DNA of 53,716 nt, from assembly GCA_014804655.1 (NCBI GenBank), contig JAAUZK010000025.1:1-53716 (forward strand). Reading direction: 5' to 3'. This document shows positions 8,013-16,186 of the stretch, one piece after another. The notes below the pieces were generated by a model. The model was not told where the DNA came from and made no database searches. It was given only the letters and a program-made list of their open reading frames with translations. This DNA comes from Lachnospiraceae bacterium (GTDB lineage Bacteria > Bacillota > Clostridia > Lachnospirales > Lachnospiraceae). Both the position numbers and the translations under genes were made by a program. Every line of letters begins with the position of its first letter. The stretch's first letter is position 1.

Positions 8013-9202
8013 GTGAAATAAAAAGACAAACATATTTATATTATGCTTTTAATTTTGTTAATCGCTTTATGGTATATCTTCCGGTGTTTGTACTCTTTTT
8101 GAATCAAAAAGGGTTGTCTCAGTCAAAGGTAATGATACTTATGTCAGCATATAATATTGCAATTATGGCTGGGGAAATACCGACAGGTATTGTAGCAGAT
8201 AAGTTTTCCAGAAAAGCATCAGTATTTATTGGCTGTATACTTCAAGGAATAATGATGCTTATGATGGTGCCAGTTACTAATTTTGTATATCTTATCATTA
8301 TAGAAGTGATTTTTGGTATTGGTATGACTTTTCAGTCAGGTGCAATGTCAGCAATGTTTTATGATTTTTTGAAAATTCATAAAAGTGAAGAATTATATCC
8401 TGGAATTGAAGGAAAAAGATGGGCGAGTGTTTTTTTGTCTCAGGCAATTGCTTCTGTAATAGGTGGAATGTTAACAGATATAAATATTAATCTGACAGTA
8501 ATTATAACGGGCGTAGCATATCTGCTCTCAGCAGTAATTCTTCTGCTATTTAAAGAGCAAAATCAGGAGCGAGTTACTGTTAGCTATAGAAAACATATTT
8601 TTATTACATGGGTAAATATTATTAAGAATAGTCATACTCGTTTAATGCTTCTTGTGATAATTCTGACGAATGCGTTGTTTCAAACAACAATTTGGCTCTA
8701 TCAACCTTATTATAGTGAAATCGGTATCAAAGTTACAGCGTATGGTTGGGCATATTTAATGATGAATGCAGTCAGTGCATTAGGAGGTATGTTTAGTTCT
8801 AAAGTAAAATTAAGTTTAGGACAGACAATAGCCATATATATGTTTGGTAACTCAATATGCATCTTTATTATGGGAGTATGTGATATACCAGTTGGAGTAG
8901 TTGTTCCGTCAATTATTTTTTTCATAAATGGGATTATAAATCCATGGATTCAGTCATATTGGGAGAAGAATATTGAGAATGAAGAGCGTGCAACAGCCTC
9001 ATCGATATTAAGTCTTGTATCTTCTCTTGTATTTGCCATAATAGCAATTCCTTTGGGATTTATTTGTGATGAAAATGGTGTAAATATGGCGCTGATTGTG
9101 GCTGCAGGATGTTTTACTGGTGTTAGTGTGATTATTTGTGCCATTTATTGTATTGGGAGAAATAAGTTTGAAAACAAAGAGTTAGTGGATAGAGAAAGAT
9201 AA
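8009..9202 (+). CDS. MFS transporter, probable product exporter
   Basis: 397 residues, about 11-12 hydrophobic segments. The MFS loop 2-3 signature is present as GEIPTGIVADKFSRK at about residue 50. The start overlaps the maturase 2 stop (ATGA). Family knowledge: MFS drug-efflux proteins export small amphipathic molecules by proton antiport. As the only transporter in the operon it probably exports the finished peptide or a short product and may give self-resistance. An MFS exporter rather than a peptide ABC exporter suggests a small final product. Confidence 0.9.
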   Translation: MSEIKRQTYLYYAFNFVNRFMVYLPVFVLFLNQKGLSQSKVMILMSAYNIAIMAGEIPTGIVADKFSRKASVFIGCILQGIMMLMMVPVTNFVYLIIIEVIFGIGMTFQSGAMSAMFYDFLKIHKSEELYPGIEGKRWASVFLSQAIASVIGGMLTDININLTVIITGVAYLLSAVILLLFKEQNQERVTVSYRKHIFITWVNIIKNSHTRLMLLVIILTNALFQTTIWLYQPYYSEIGIKVTAYGWAYLMMNAVSALGGMFSSKVKLSLGQTIAIYMFGNSICIFIMGVCDIPVGVVVPSIIFFINGIINPWIQSYWEKNIENEERATASSILSLVSSLVFAIIAIPLGFICDENGVNMALIVAAGCFTGVSVIICAIYCIGRNKFENKELVDRER

Positions 9203-9370
9203 AAGGAAACAACAACAAAGTTTAATTATACAGATTTGCCGCATCTCCTATATATTTTGTAATGTATCAATCTTATAAAAGGATTTAAATAAAAAGGAAA
9301 ATAAAATTGAAAGAAGTTACAGGGTTTTATGACATCATCGGTTTCTTTCGTAGAAAGGCAGGTTTTAAAT

Positions 9371-10324
9371 ATGAAATACAAAGTAGAGAATTTAATGAGC
9401 GCAAATATTGTAATTACAAGCAACTGTAATAGTAAATGCGCATCATGCAATTATTGGAAGATGCCACCGATATATTTGGATATACAAAAGATTTACGATT
9501 TTTATGATATGATCAGCAAGTATGAATGCTCTAGCGTTGTAATTACTGGTGGAGAACCTACATTACATCCTGCGTTTAAGGATATTGTCAAAACTGCAAA
9601 AGAGAAATATGGATTTATTGTGATTTTATCAACAAATGGCAGTCTGATTAAGTATAAATTTGATGAAGTTAAAGACTATATTGACTCATATTGTATCTCA
9701 TTTGATGGGTATAATAAGGAACAATATAAGGTTATAAGAGGTATTGATAATTATAATGAGATTTTGAGCAATATTGAGCTTATAAAGGACTATAATGAAA
9801 ACATTCAGGTTTGGCTAAGTTGCTTAATACAGAAAAAGAATTTCGTAAACCTTAATGACATATATTTAACAGCATTAAATTCTGGTGCAGATGGTATATT
9901 TTTTAATGTTCCAGAACTTAGAGGGATGTGTTTTGGAAGAGACAGGGAAAAAGGAAATTATGATTGTCTGATGTTGGATACAGAGCAATGCAATGAGCTT
10001 CGGAATATTATAGATCACATGATTAGTATTGATGAGAAGGTTGGATTTTTGTGTCAAAATTCACAATCCCTTCATAAATTTGTAGACTACTTTAGTTTTT
10101 TTAATGAAGGTGTCAAACCAGAGCCCAGAAAATGTTATGTTCCTTATAATACGATAACACTTAATGAAAAAGGAAAAATACGACCATGTTTCTATCTTGA
10201 GGATGAAATGAGAATGACTGGTGATGATATTAACTCAGATTTTATGACCGGAATCAGAAGAAAGCTTGATCAAAATGAAGAGTATCGATTAAATTGCGAT
10301 TACTGCTGTCAGTTTAATTCTTGA
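9371..10324 (+). CDS. Radical SAM/SPASM-type enzyme
   Basis: 317 residues from ATG 9371, which has AGGCAGG 8 nt upstream; an in-frame ATG at 9329 would add 14 residues and has a poorer site. The canonical CX3CX2C motif is C19, C23, C26 (SNCNSKCASCNYW), with VITGGEPTLHP for SAM binding. The C-terminal region has further Cys (RKCYVPYNTITLNEKGKIRPC and NCDYCCQF) that look like ligands of an auxiliary SPASM/twitch cluster. Such enzymes make thioethers, C-C crosslinks or other peptide changes. It follows the MFS gene after a 170-bp gap and is the last gene before the operon terminator, so it is a third maturase. No PqqD-like domain is seen in it. Confidence 0.85.
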   Translation: MKYKVENLMSANIVITSNCNSKCASCNYWKMPPIYLDIQKIYDFYDMISKYECSSVVITGGEPTLHPAFKDIVKTAKEKYGFIVILSTNGSLIKYKFDEVKDYIDSYCISFDGYNKEQYKVIRGIDNYNEILSNIELIKDYNENIQVWLSCLIQKKNFVNLNDIYLTALNSGADGIFFNVPELRGMCFGRDREKGNYDCLMLDTEQCNELRNIIDHMISIDEKVGFLCQNSQSLHKFVDYFSFFNEGVKPEPRKCYVPYNTITLNEKGKIRPCFYLEDEMRMTGDDINSDFMTGIRRKLDQNEEYRLNCDYCCQFNS

Positions 10325-10407
10325 TAACTCAATTTTCCTAGCAGAAATCTCTGAACAAAACCTGAATAAATAAGGTTTGAAATATTATCTAAAGAGTCAC
10401 TTTACAA

Positions 10408-10960
10408 TAGCGAATGATGTATAAATGCAGTCTGAAACAGTGTTGATGATTTCAGACTGTTTTTTATTACTGAGTATTTGATAGCAATAGGAAGGCTCAA
10501 ATATAAAAGAAATCGGACAACAGATTATATCTGGAGTCTGTTTTTTTCTGTCTGATAGTCAAGGAGGCGTATATCAGCTAAAAATAGCGGATACTGGCAC
10601 TCTGAAAACAACTCCCTTTCAGTTATGATAGTTGCAGGCTTGAGAAAGCCAAAACAATTTAATAGGACACGCATACACCTGATTTTATTTTCGCCTTTTT
10701 ATCCGTCTATGCTTTATGTAGGGATAAAGGGGTGGCATAATCCCGTTTCGTGCGAAGATGTACCTGCAATGGATAGCATTGTTGCCCGTGAAGGTATGGA
10801 GCAGAGGATTGTGCCTACTGGCATGGCAGTCAGAGATAATGAGGTAAAACAGCGCCGGAATTTCAGCGAAAGCATTTTTCGGGAGTGGCTGCCTGTGGAT
10901 TCCGTCTGGTTGGGCATGACGGAGGCGCAGTGTGGGATGGAAGCCGTCCCAGTGTATGTT
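10408..10960 (+). repeat. Right copy of long direct repeat flanking the peptide operon
   Basis: Collinear with 1799-2245, with about 110 bp extra near 10565-10665. This copy keeps an open reading frame through the shared part (see 10625-10993), so it is the better preserved copy. It joins directly onto the mobile element to the right. Confidence 0.8.
10428..10465 (+). terminator. Terminator of the peptide operon
   Basis: CAGTCTGAAA (10428-10437) pairs perfectly with TTTCAGACTG (10450-10459), followed by T6. It is the better preserved twin of the hairpin after the LysR gene. Confidence 0.8.
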
Positions 10961-10993
10961 ACCCGGTTCGGGGACAAGCGAGAGCCAATCTGA
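10625..10993 (+). pseudogene. Element-borne conserved fragment
   Basis: An open frame of 122 codons whose latter ~75 residues (from EDVPAMDSIVAREGMEQ to FGDKREPI) look like real protein because the same frame can be traced, broken by a stop, in the left direct repeat. The first ~40 codons look non-coding (LILFSPFYPSML) and there is no ribosome binding site at the ATG, so this is probably the 3' end of a gene whose start has been lost. I do not recognise the family. Confidence 0.35.
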
Positions 10994-11008
10994 TATTTTC
11001 AGATTGAA

Positions 11009-11110
11009 CAGAGGGGTAATGTGGCGGAAACGCCACGTTATCCTCTGATACAGGCAAGCCTTGCAGTTATCAGATAACAGCAGACAAGGCTTCCCTGTAT
11101 GAGAGGATAA
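11009..11110. other. Competing long hairpins, probable attenuator or element end
   Basis: A stem runs from 11038-11063 to 11085-11110: 24 of 26 positions pair, with mismatches only at two sites. Its 21-nt loop contains a further GTTATC/GATAAC hairpin. A second hairpin (11009-11047, CAGAGG...CCTCTG around GTGGCG-GAAA-CGCCAC with a GNRA-type loop) uses bases 11038-11047 as well, so the two are mutually exclusive. It lies 65 bp upstream of the resolvase-like gene. It could be a switching leader RNA, an origin of transfer or the element terminus. I recognise no riboswitch class. Confidence 0.6.
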
Positions 11111-11174
11111 ATGCCGGCAAAAACTTCTCTTTTGTTTCAGTCAATGAAAATAGAAGAAAGAACAGGTGATTATC

Positions 11175-11603
11175 ATGTGCAGTAATGTGAAAACTATTGA
11201 GGTCGGCTTGCTTGTGCATCCGGCAATCATGTTTATGAACTCCAACAAGTCAGAAAGCAATATCCGCCAGCTTATTCAGCAGAACCGCCAGAAGTGCAGC
11301 ATGGCAGGGATAGCGTTGATGAATGAAGCTATCATTAACAAGGGACCGAACAGGGACATTGACCGTGATGCGGTAAACATGCTGATTACACGTCTGATCA
11401 GCGGACAGTATGATACGGTTGTTGTGGAAAACATGGCTGACATAACAGCGGACGTGTCCGATCTGGAGGAATTTATGCACGATGCCGCCAACATCGGCAT
11501 TGGCTTTTTTGAGCTTTCTACCATGCAGTACCATATGTACGATACAACAAAGTGTCCTGCCGATAAGGAAAGACCGATATGGGGCGGGGGCAAGGGTTGC
11601 TGA
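11175..11603 (+). CDS. Resolvase-like small protein
   Basis: 142 residues from ATG 11175 (AGGTGA upstream). The pattern resembles the N-terminal domain of a serine recombinase: NSNKSESNIRQLIQQNRQKC, then DRDAVNMLITRLISGQYDTVVVENMADI, then LEEFMHDAANIGIGFFEL. The latter parts resemble the 'R.g..d.vvv.d..rl.R' helix and strand of resolvases. The catalytic Ser motif is missing, so it is unlikely to cut DNA. It may be a regulatory or accessory derivative carried by the element. Its stop overlaps the start of the MazF-like gene by one base (TGATG), implying translational coupling. Confidence 0.5.
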   Translation: MCSNVKTIEVGLLVHPAIMFMNSNKSESNIRQLIQQNRQKCSMAGIALMNEAIINKGPNRDIDRDAVNMLITRLISGQYDTVVVENMADITADVSDLEEFMHDAANIGIGFFELSTMQYHMYDTTKCPADKERPIWGGGKGC

Positions 11604-11968
11604 TGAAGATACAGAGAGGCGACATACTGTATGCTGACCTGGGCGTACAGTATCAGGGAAGTATGCAAGGCGGTATGCGCCCGGTGGTGGTAGTCAGTAA
11701 CAACAGGGCAAACAGGCACAGCACTGTCATTACAGTGGTTCCGCTGTCTACTAAGATTTACAAGAAACGGAACCTGCCCACTCATGTATTCATATCGTTC
11801 TATAAGACGGAGGGGCTGGATCAGCACAGCATCGCATTATGCGAACAGGTTACAGCACTGAACTTTGACCGTATCATAGAACACATGGGAAAGGTCGATG
11901 AAGAAACGCTTAGCAGGATCACGGAGGGCGTACAGGTGCAGGTTGGGGTATTTGACAGATATAATTAA
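11603..11968 (+). CDS. MazF/PemK-type toxin
   Basis: 121 residues from ATG 11603. The PemK fold is plain: MKIQRGDILYADLG, then GGMRPVVVVSNNRANRHS, then TVITVVPLSTKIYKKRNLPTHV, then QVTALNFDRI. MazF-family proteins are sequence-specific mRNA endoribonucleases. No MazE-like antitoxin precedes it; its partner position is taken by the resolvase-like protein, which is translationally coupled to it. In mobile elements of this type solitary PemK proteins are common, and they may stabilise the element. Confidence 0.85.
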   Translation: MKIQRGDILYADLGVQYQGSMQGGMRPVVVVSNNRANRHSTVITVVPLSTKIYKKRNLPTHVFISFYKTEGLDQHSIALCEQVTALNFDRIIEHMGKVDEETLSRITEGVQVQVGVFDRYN

Positions 11969-11996
11969 GGAAAGGACATAAAATCATATCATTTGG

Positions 11997-12020
11997 GAGC
12001 CGGGCGGGTGTCCGGCTTTT
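11997..12020 (+). terminator. Terminator-like repeat, copy 1
   Basis: GAGCCGGGCGGGTGTCCGGC then TTTT. GCCGG (11999-12003) pairs with CCGGC (12012-12016). The same 24 bases recur at 12316-12339. Confidence 0.55.
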
Positions 12021-12084
12021 ACATATCTGTCTGTAATGGGCAGAGTATGTTGTTCAAGTAAATTGCAGAACGGAGGATTGCAGA

Positions 12085-12255
12085 ATGAAAGCTGCGATTT
12101 ATATTCGGGTGGGAAATAAGGATCAGTTGGCACCTGAAACGGATAATAATAAGAAAGAACAGGAATTTGAAATCTATTGCAAAAGGTTACAACAACGGGC
12201 GGCTGGCGGATACATTCCGCAACAGCAGAGTGGAAAGAACAAAAAATCGAGATAA
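12085..12255 (+). CDS. Small element protein (recombinase N-terminus-like)
   Basis: 56 residues with a GGAGG site about 10 nt upstream. It begins MKAAIYIRVGNKDQLAP, which resembles the first strand of a serine recombinase (AAIYIRVS) with the catalytic Ser replaced by Gly, then turns polar (KKEQEFEIYCKRLQQR). It is most likely a decayed or repurposed recombinase start. Function unknown. Confidence 0.45.
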   Translation: MKAAIYIRVGNKDQLAPETDNNKKEQEFEIYCKRLQQRAAGGYIPQQQSGKNKKSR

Positions 12256-12315
12256 CAGACCTCATATCATGCAAAATGAAATCCGGGGCAGACATACCTA
12301 ATAGAAGATAGAGTT

Positions 12316-12340
12316 GAGCCGGGCGGGTGTCCGGCTTTTT
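12316..12340 (+). terminator. Terminator-like repeat, copy 2
   Basis: Same sequence as 11997-12020 with T5: GCCGG (12318-12322) and CCGGC (12331-12335). The pair brackets the 56-residue gene, giving it a cassette-like look. Confidence 0.55.
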
Positions 12341-12395
12341 ACATAGCTGCCAGTGTTCCATATGGCAGCATGAATTTTTCATAGGGAGGAATGGA

Positions 12396-12635
12396 ATGTC
12401 ACTTGAGGAAATGCAGGCAGTAGACATTCGGACGGTAAGACCGGAAGATGTTGTTGATATTCGGCAGATAAAGATAGATAAAGGGCTTTCACGGGAGGAA
12501 AGGCGCAGGGAATTTATCAGGCAGGTAAAAAATCCCTATTGCTTCCGTGTGGGGAATGTAATTGTCAAGTCAAGCTACAGCGAGAACGGGGTTTCCCTGA
12601 ATGAGCGTTTTGAGGAACTTGTGATGACTGTATAA
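12396..12635 (+). CDS. DUF6870-like conserved element protein
   Basis: 79 residues from ATG 12396, with AGGGAGG at 12383-12389; the frame is open further upstream, but only this start has a site. The sequence (MSLEEMQAVDIRTVRPEDVV, then DIRQIKIDKGLSREERRREF, then QVKNPYCFRVGNVIVKSSYS) is of a small protein family common next to serine recombinases in Clostridia elements; I believe DUF6870, from memory. Function unknown. Confidence 0.7.
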   Translation: MSLEEMQAVDIRTVRPEDVVDIRQIKIDKGLSREERRREFIRQVKNPYCFRVGNVIVKSSYSENGVSLNERFEELVMTV

Positions 12636-12675
12636 AATTTTGAAAAAAGTGTGGAAAAAAAACGGGAAATGTGTT

Positions 12676-12733
12676 AATCTAGGACTCAGTAGGACAACTA
12701 AATCATGTGCAAACTCTGGAACCTAGATTTTTT
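12676..12733 (+). terminator. Terminator upstream of the recombinase genes
   Basis: AATCTAGG (12676-12683) pairs with CCTAGATT (12722-12729), with a run of T at 12728-12733. The 38-nt loop is long, so this may instead be an attenuating leader for the recombinase operon. Confidence 0.45.
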
Positions 12734-12779
12734 GGGATTGGGCTATCTTAATTGAAATCAAGGAAAAGGAGTGTTGCAG

Positions 12780-14443
12780 ATGGAAAATATCAATTCTATT
12801 TTATATCATGCAGCCATTTACCTCCGGTTATCAAGAGAGGATGGCGATGTTGCGGAGGGCAGCAAGCTCGTAAGCAACAGCATATCGAACCAGAAAGCCT
12901 TAATCATGGACTTTCTGAAATCCCACACTGAAATCAAGGTACATTCCGTGTATGCGGATGACGGTTACAGCGGCGTCAATTTTGACCGCCCGGACTTCCA
13001 GCGCATGTTGGAGGATATACGGAAAGGCACGATCAACTGTGTCATTGTAAAAGACCTGTCCCGTTTCGGCAGGAACTATATTGAAGCAGGACGGTATATT
13101 GAAAAGATATTCCCGATGCTCGGTGTGCGTTTCATTGCCATTACGGACAATTACGACAGCATGGCAGCGGCAGGCGGCTATGGCAGTGATATGGTGGTCC
13201 CGTTCAAGAACCTCATAAATGACGCATATTGCAGGGACATATCCATTAAGATCAGAAGTCACTTGGATATGAAGCGGAAAAGAGGGGAGTACATCGGCGC
13301 ATTTGCCGTGTATGGCTACCTCAAGGACGAGAGGAACAAGAACCAGCTTGTCATTGATGAATATGCGGCAGGCGTTGTGAGGGATATTTTTGCAATGAAG
13401 CTGTGCGGCTTGAACCAGCAGACAATCGCTGATAGGCTGAACAATGACGGTATCCTTTCCCCGATGGAGTACAAAAAGAGCATAGGCATAAATCTTGAGA
13501 CAACATTCAAGAAGGGGACGCAGGCAAAATGGAGTTACAATGCGGTGCTTAGAATACTCAAAATGAGGTCTATACCGGAGTGCTGACACAGGGCAAGCAG
13601 ACAACACCAAATTACAAGGTTAAGACACGGGTAATGAAGCCGGAAGATGAATGGGTAAAGGTGGAAAACACACATGAGCCTATCGTATCAAGGAAAGACT
13701 TTAATCTGGTGCAGGAACTTCTAAAGCAGGACACAAGGATCTCCCCGGATAAAGAGGCGCTCTTTCCACTGGCAGGTATGCTTTACTGCGGGGACTGCAT
13801 GGAACCAATGGTAAGAAAGACGGTTCCGGCAGGCGGTAAAAAATATGTGTATTATGTCTGCTCCGGCAATAAAAAGGATAAAACCTCATGTTCGCCGCAC
13901 AGGATTTCAGAAGCTGACCTGACAGATTCCGTCCTTTATCTGTTACAGACGCATATTGAAAGCGTCCTGACACTGGAGGAGGCAATGCAGGTCATTGAGA
14001 AAGCCCCGAAGCTAAAGGCAGATGTGGCAAAGTTTGATGAACGCATTGTGAGGAAACGTGCGGAACTGGAAAAAGCGGAAAAAAGAAAGCTGAATCTGTA
14101 TGAGGACTTAAAGGACGGCATCATTTCCAAAAAGGAATACTTACAGTTAAAAGCAGAGTATGACCGCAGGATCAGTGAGGCGGAAACGGCAATCGGCTCT
14201 TATGAGAAGGAAATGAAGCTGATACTGGAAAACAAGAGCAGTATGCACGAATGGATCAATGAATTTAAGCGGCATGAGAATATCCAGTCCTTAGAACGCA
14301 GTGCGGCGGTAGTGATGATAAAGCGTGTCATGGTCTACAGTGCGGACAGGATAGAGATCACATACAACTTTGAAGATGAATTTGCAAGGTGCAGCGAATA
14401 TGTGGCTGCATACGGAGAGTATAGCAGGAAGGAGGCAGTGTAA
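12780..14443 (+). pseudogene. Large serine recombinase 1, frameshifted
   Basis: Two frames join into one TndX/TnpX-type recombinase of about 554 residues. The first (12780-13586) has the catalytic domain with Ser18 (YLRLSRED) and DLSRFGRNYIEAGRYIEKIF. The second (to 14443) has ENTHEPIVSRKDF, the zinc ribbon (CGDCMEPMVRK...YVCSG...TSC) and the coiled coil. The break is in an A4 run at 13560-13563: one extra A restores LKNEVYTGVLTQGKQ. The start is ATG 12780, 9 nt after AGGAG. Either a disabled gene or a sequence error; the two neighbours downstream are intact. Confidence 0.8.
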
Positions 14444-16186
14444 ATGGCTAGAAAGAGCAGAAAGCCCTCTGTTTCCGAACAGGGTATGCAGAATACGGGA
14501 GTACAGGCAAAAACAGAAATGAAGCTGTACCGGACGGCGGTATATGCAAGGCTGTCCGTGGAGGACAGCAAAAACCCTGACTGCGACACCATTGAGAACC
14601 AGTTATCATTAGTAAGGAATTATATAGAGAGCAAACCATACCTCAGACAGACGGAAGAATACATAGACAATGGAGTGTCAGGCACACGCTTTGACAGACC
14701 GGAGTTTATGAGGATGGTTGCAGACATGCGGGCAGGAGAGATTGACTGCATCGTGGTAAAAGACCTTTCAAGGCTTGGCAGGAACTATCTGGAAGCCGGG
14801 GACTACCTCGAAAAGATATTCCCTTTCTTTGGGGTACGCTTTATCGCAGTCACGGACGGCTATGACAGCATCAATCCGAACACGGCAGATGACGGTCTTA
14901 TCGTACCGCTTAAAAACCTTATCAATGAGGCATATGCAAAGGATATGTCAAAGAAAGTTTCCACTGCCATTGACATCAAGCAGCGGCAGGGGAAGTTCAT
15001 AGGGTGCAGGGCGGCATACGGATATATGAAAAGCCCGGAAGATAAGAACCTGCTCATTGTTGACAGGGAAGTAAGCGACATCGTAGTGAGGATATTTGAG
15101 TGCAAGGCAGAAGGCATGGGCAATGGCAGCATTGCAAAAATGCTGAATGATGAAGGGATTGCGTCCCCGATGCGCTACAAATATGAAAAAGGGCTGACGA
15201 AGAACAAGCGGTATGCCGAAAGCCTTTGGAATGACGGCACAATCGCTACAATGATCGTCAATCCGGTCTACATTGGCGATATGGAGCAGGGGACACAAAA
15301 AGAAGCGATGCACATGGGAATCAAAAAGCACAGGATAAAGAAAGAGGACAGGATATATGTGGCAGGAACCCATGAGCCTGTTGTGAGCCGTGAGCTTTTT
15401 GACAAAGTGCAGGAACTGGTTGAGGAAAGAAAGCAGAAAGTGATCGCAAGCCGTGGCAAGTACGACAATGTAGAGAAAAAGGAAAACAAGTTTGACCGTA
15501 TTCTTTTCTGCGGCGACTGCGGTGGCAGGTTGAAATTTTACCGGAGGGTGGATAACAGGAGCGGGACTGCAAAAGTTTATTATGCTTATCTCTGTCCCAA
15601 TTCTGAATCTTACGGCGAAAAGTTCTGTAAAAAGAAGAAAATCAAGATGCAGGACTTGGAGGAGGCGGTAGAAAATGCCCTGCGGATGCACATGAAGCTG
15701 TTCCTCGACACAAAGGAAGTCCTGCAAAGTCTGAACAGGACGGCGCAGGCAAAGCAGATAAAGACCGATTACAGGCGGCAGATAACAGACACAAAGAATA
15801 AGCTGGAACGTGCGCAGTCCATGAACAGCAACCTTTACAATGATTATGCGGACGGGCTGCTTAGTGAGAGGGATTACCTGTTTGCAAAGCAGAAATATGT
15901 TAAGGAAGCGGAAAACCTTGCACAGAAACTTTCCGAACTGGCAGCAATGCAGACTACCTATGAGGCAGAATATGCGGGCGGTCAGGACTTCGCAAAGGTC
16001 ATGGAACGGTATGCAGGCTTTGAGGAACTCACATCGGATATAATCCACGCACTGATCAGCCGCATTGTTTACTTCGGGGAGGGCAGGATTGAGATAGAAT
16101 ATGCCTTTGCCGATGAACTGAAAGCATTTGTGGAACTGGCGGAAAGCAGGAAGGAGGAAATCTCATGTATGCAGCAGGCAGTATGA
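14444..16186 (+). CDS. Large serine recombinase 2
   Basis: 580 residues. The catalytic Ser38 lies in YARLSVED; the resolvase fold (DLSRLGRNYLEAGDYLEKIF), the recombinase domain and a zinc ribbon (CGDCGGRLKF...YLCPN...KFC) follow, then a coiled coil (ITDTKNKLERAQ) and the C-terminal segment. Family members excise and integrate conjugative or mobilisable elements through a circular form. It follows recombinase 1 by 0 bp after GGAGG and overlaps recombinase 3, so all three are cotranscribed. Three-recombinase modules are known in Clostridia elements. Confidence 0.95.
   Translation: MARKSRKPSVSEQGMQNTGVQAKTEMKLYRTAVYARLSVEDSKNPDCDTIENQLSLVRNYIESKPYLRQTEEYIDNGVSGTRFDRPEFMRMVADMRAGEIDCIVVKDLSRLGRNYLEAGDYLEKIFPFFGVRFIAVTDGYDSINPNTADDGLIVPLKNLINEAYAKDMSKKVSTAIDIKQRQGKFIGCRAAYGYMKSPEDKNLLIVDREVSDIVVRIFECKAEGMGNGSIAKMLNDEGIASPMRYKYEKGLTKNKRYAESLWNDGTIATMIVNPVYIGDMEQGTQKEAMHMGIKKHRIKKEDRIYVAGTHEPVVSRELFDKVQELVEERKQKVIASRGKYDNVEKKENKFDRILFCGDCGGRLKFYRRVDNRSGTAKVYYAYLCPNSESYGEKFCKKKKIKMQDLEEAVENALRMHMKLFLDTKEVLQSLNRTAQAKQIKTDYRRQITDTKNKLERAQSMNSNLYNDYADGLLSERDYLFAKQKYVKEAENLAQKLSELAAMQTTYEAEYAGGQDFAKVMERYAGFEELTSDIIHALISRIVYFGEGRIEIEYAFADELKAFVELAESRKEEISCMQQAV

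Noticed and set aside
11276..11827. 183-codon minus-strand ORF
   Set aside because: Antisense to the resolvase-like and MazF-like genes, which have clear family patterns.
11984..12427. 147-codon minus-strand ORF
   Set aside because: Crosses two terminator repeats and two small plus-strand genes; no protein-like pattern.
12900..13610. 236-codon minus-strand ORF
   Set aside because: Antisense shadow of serine recombinase 1.
14948..16048. 366-codon minus-strand ORF
   Set aside because: It is antisense to an intact serine recombinase, its product is Cys/Leu/His/Phe-rich with no family pattern, and no ribosome site supports it.
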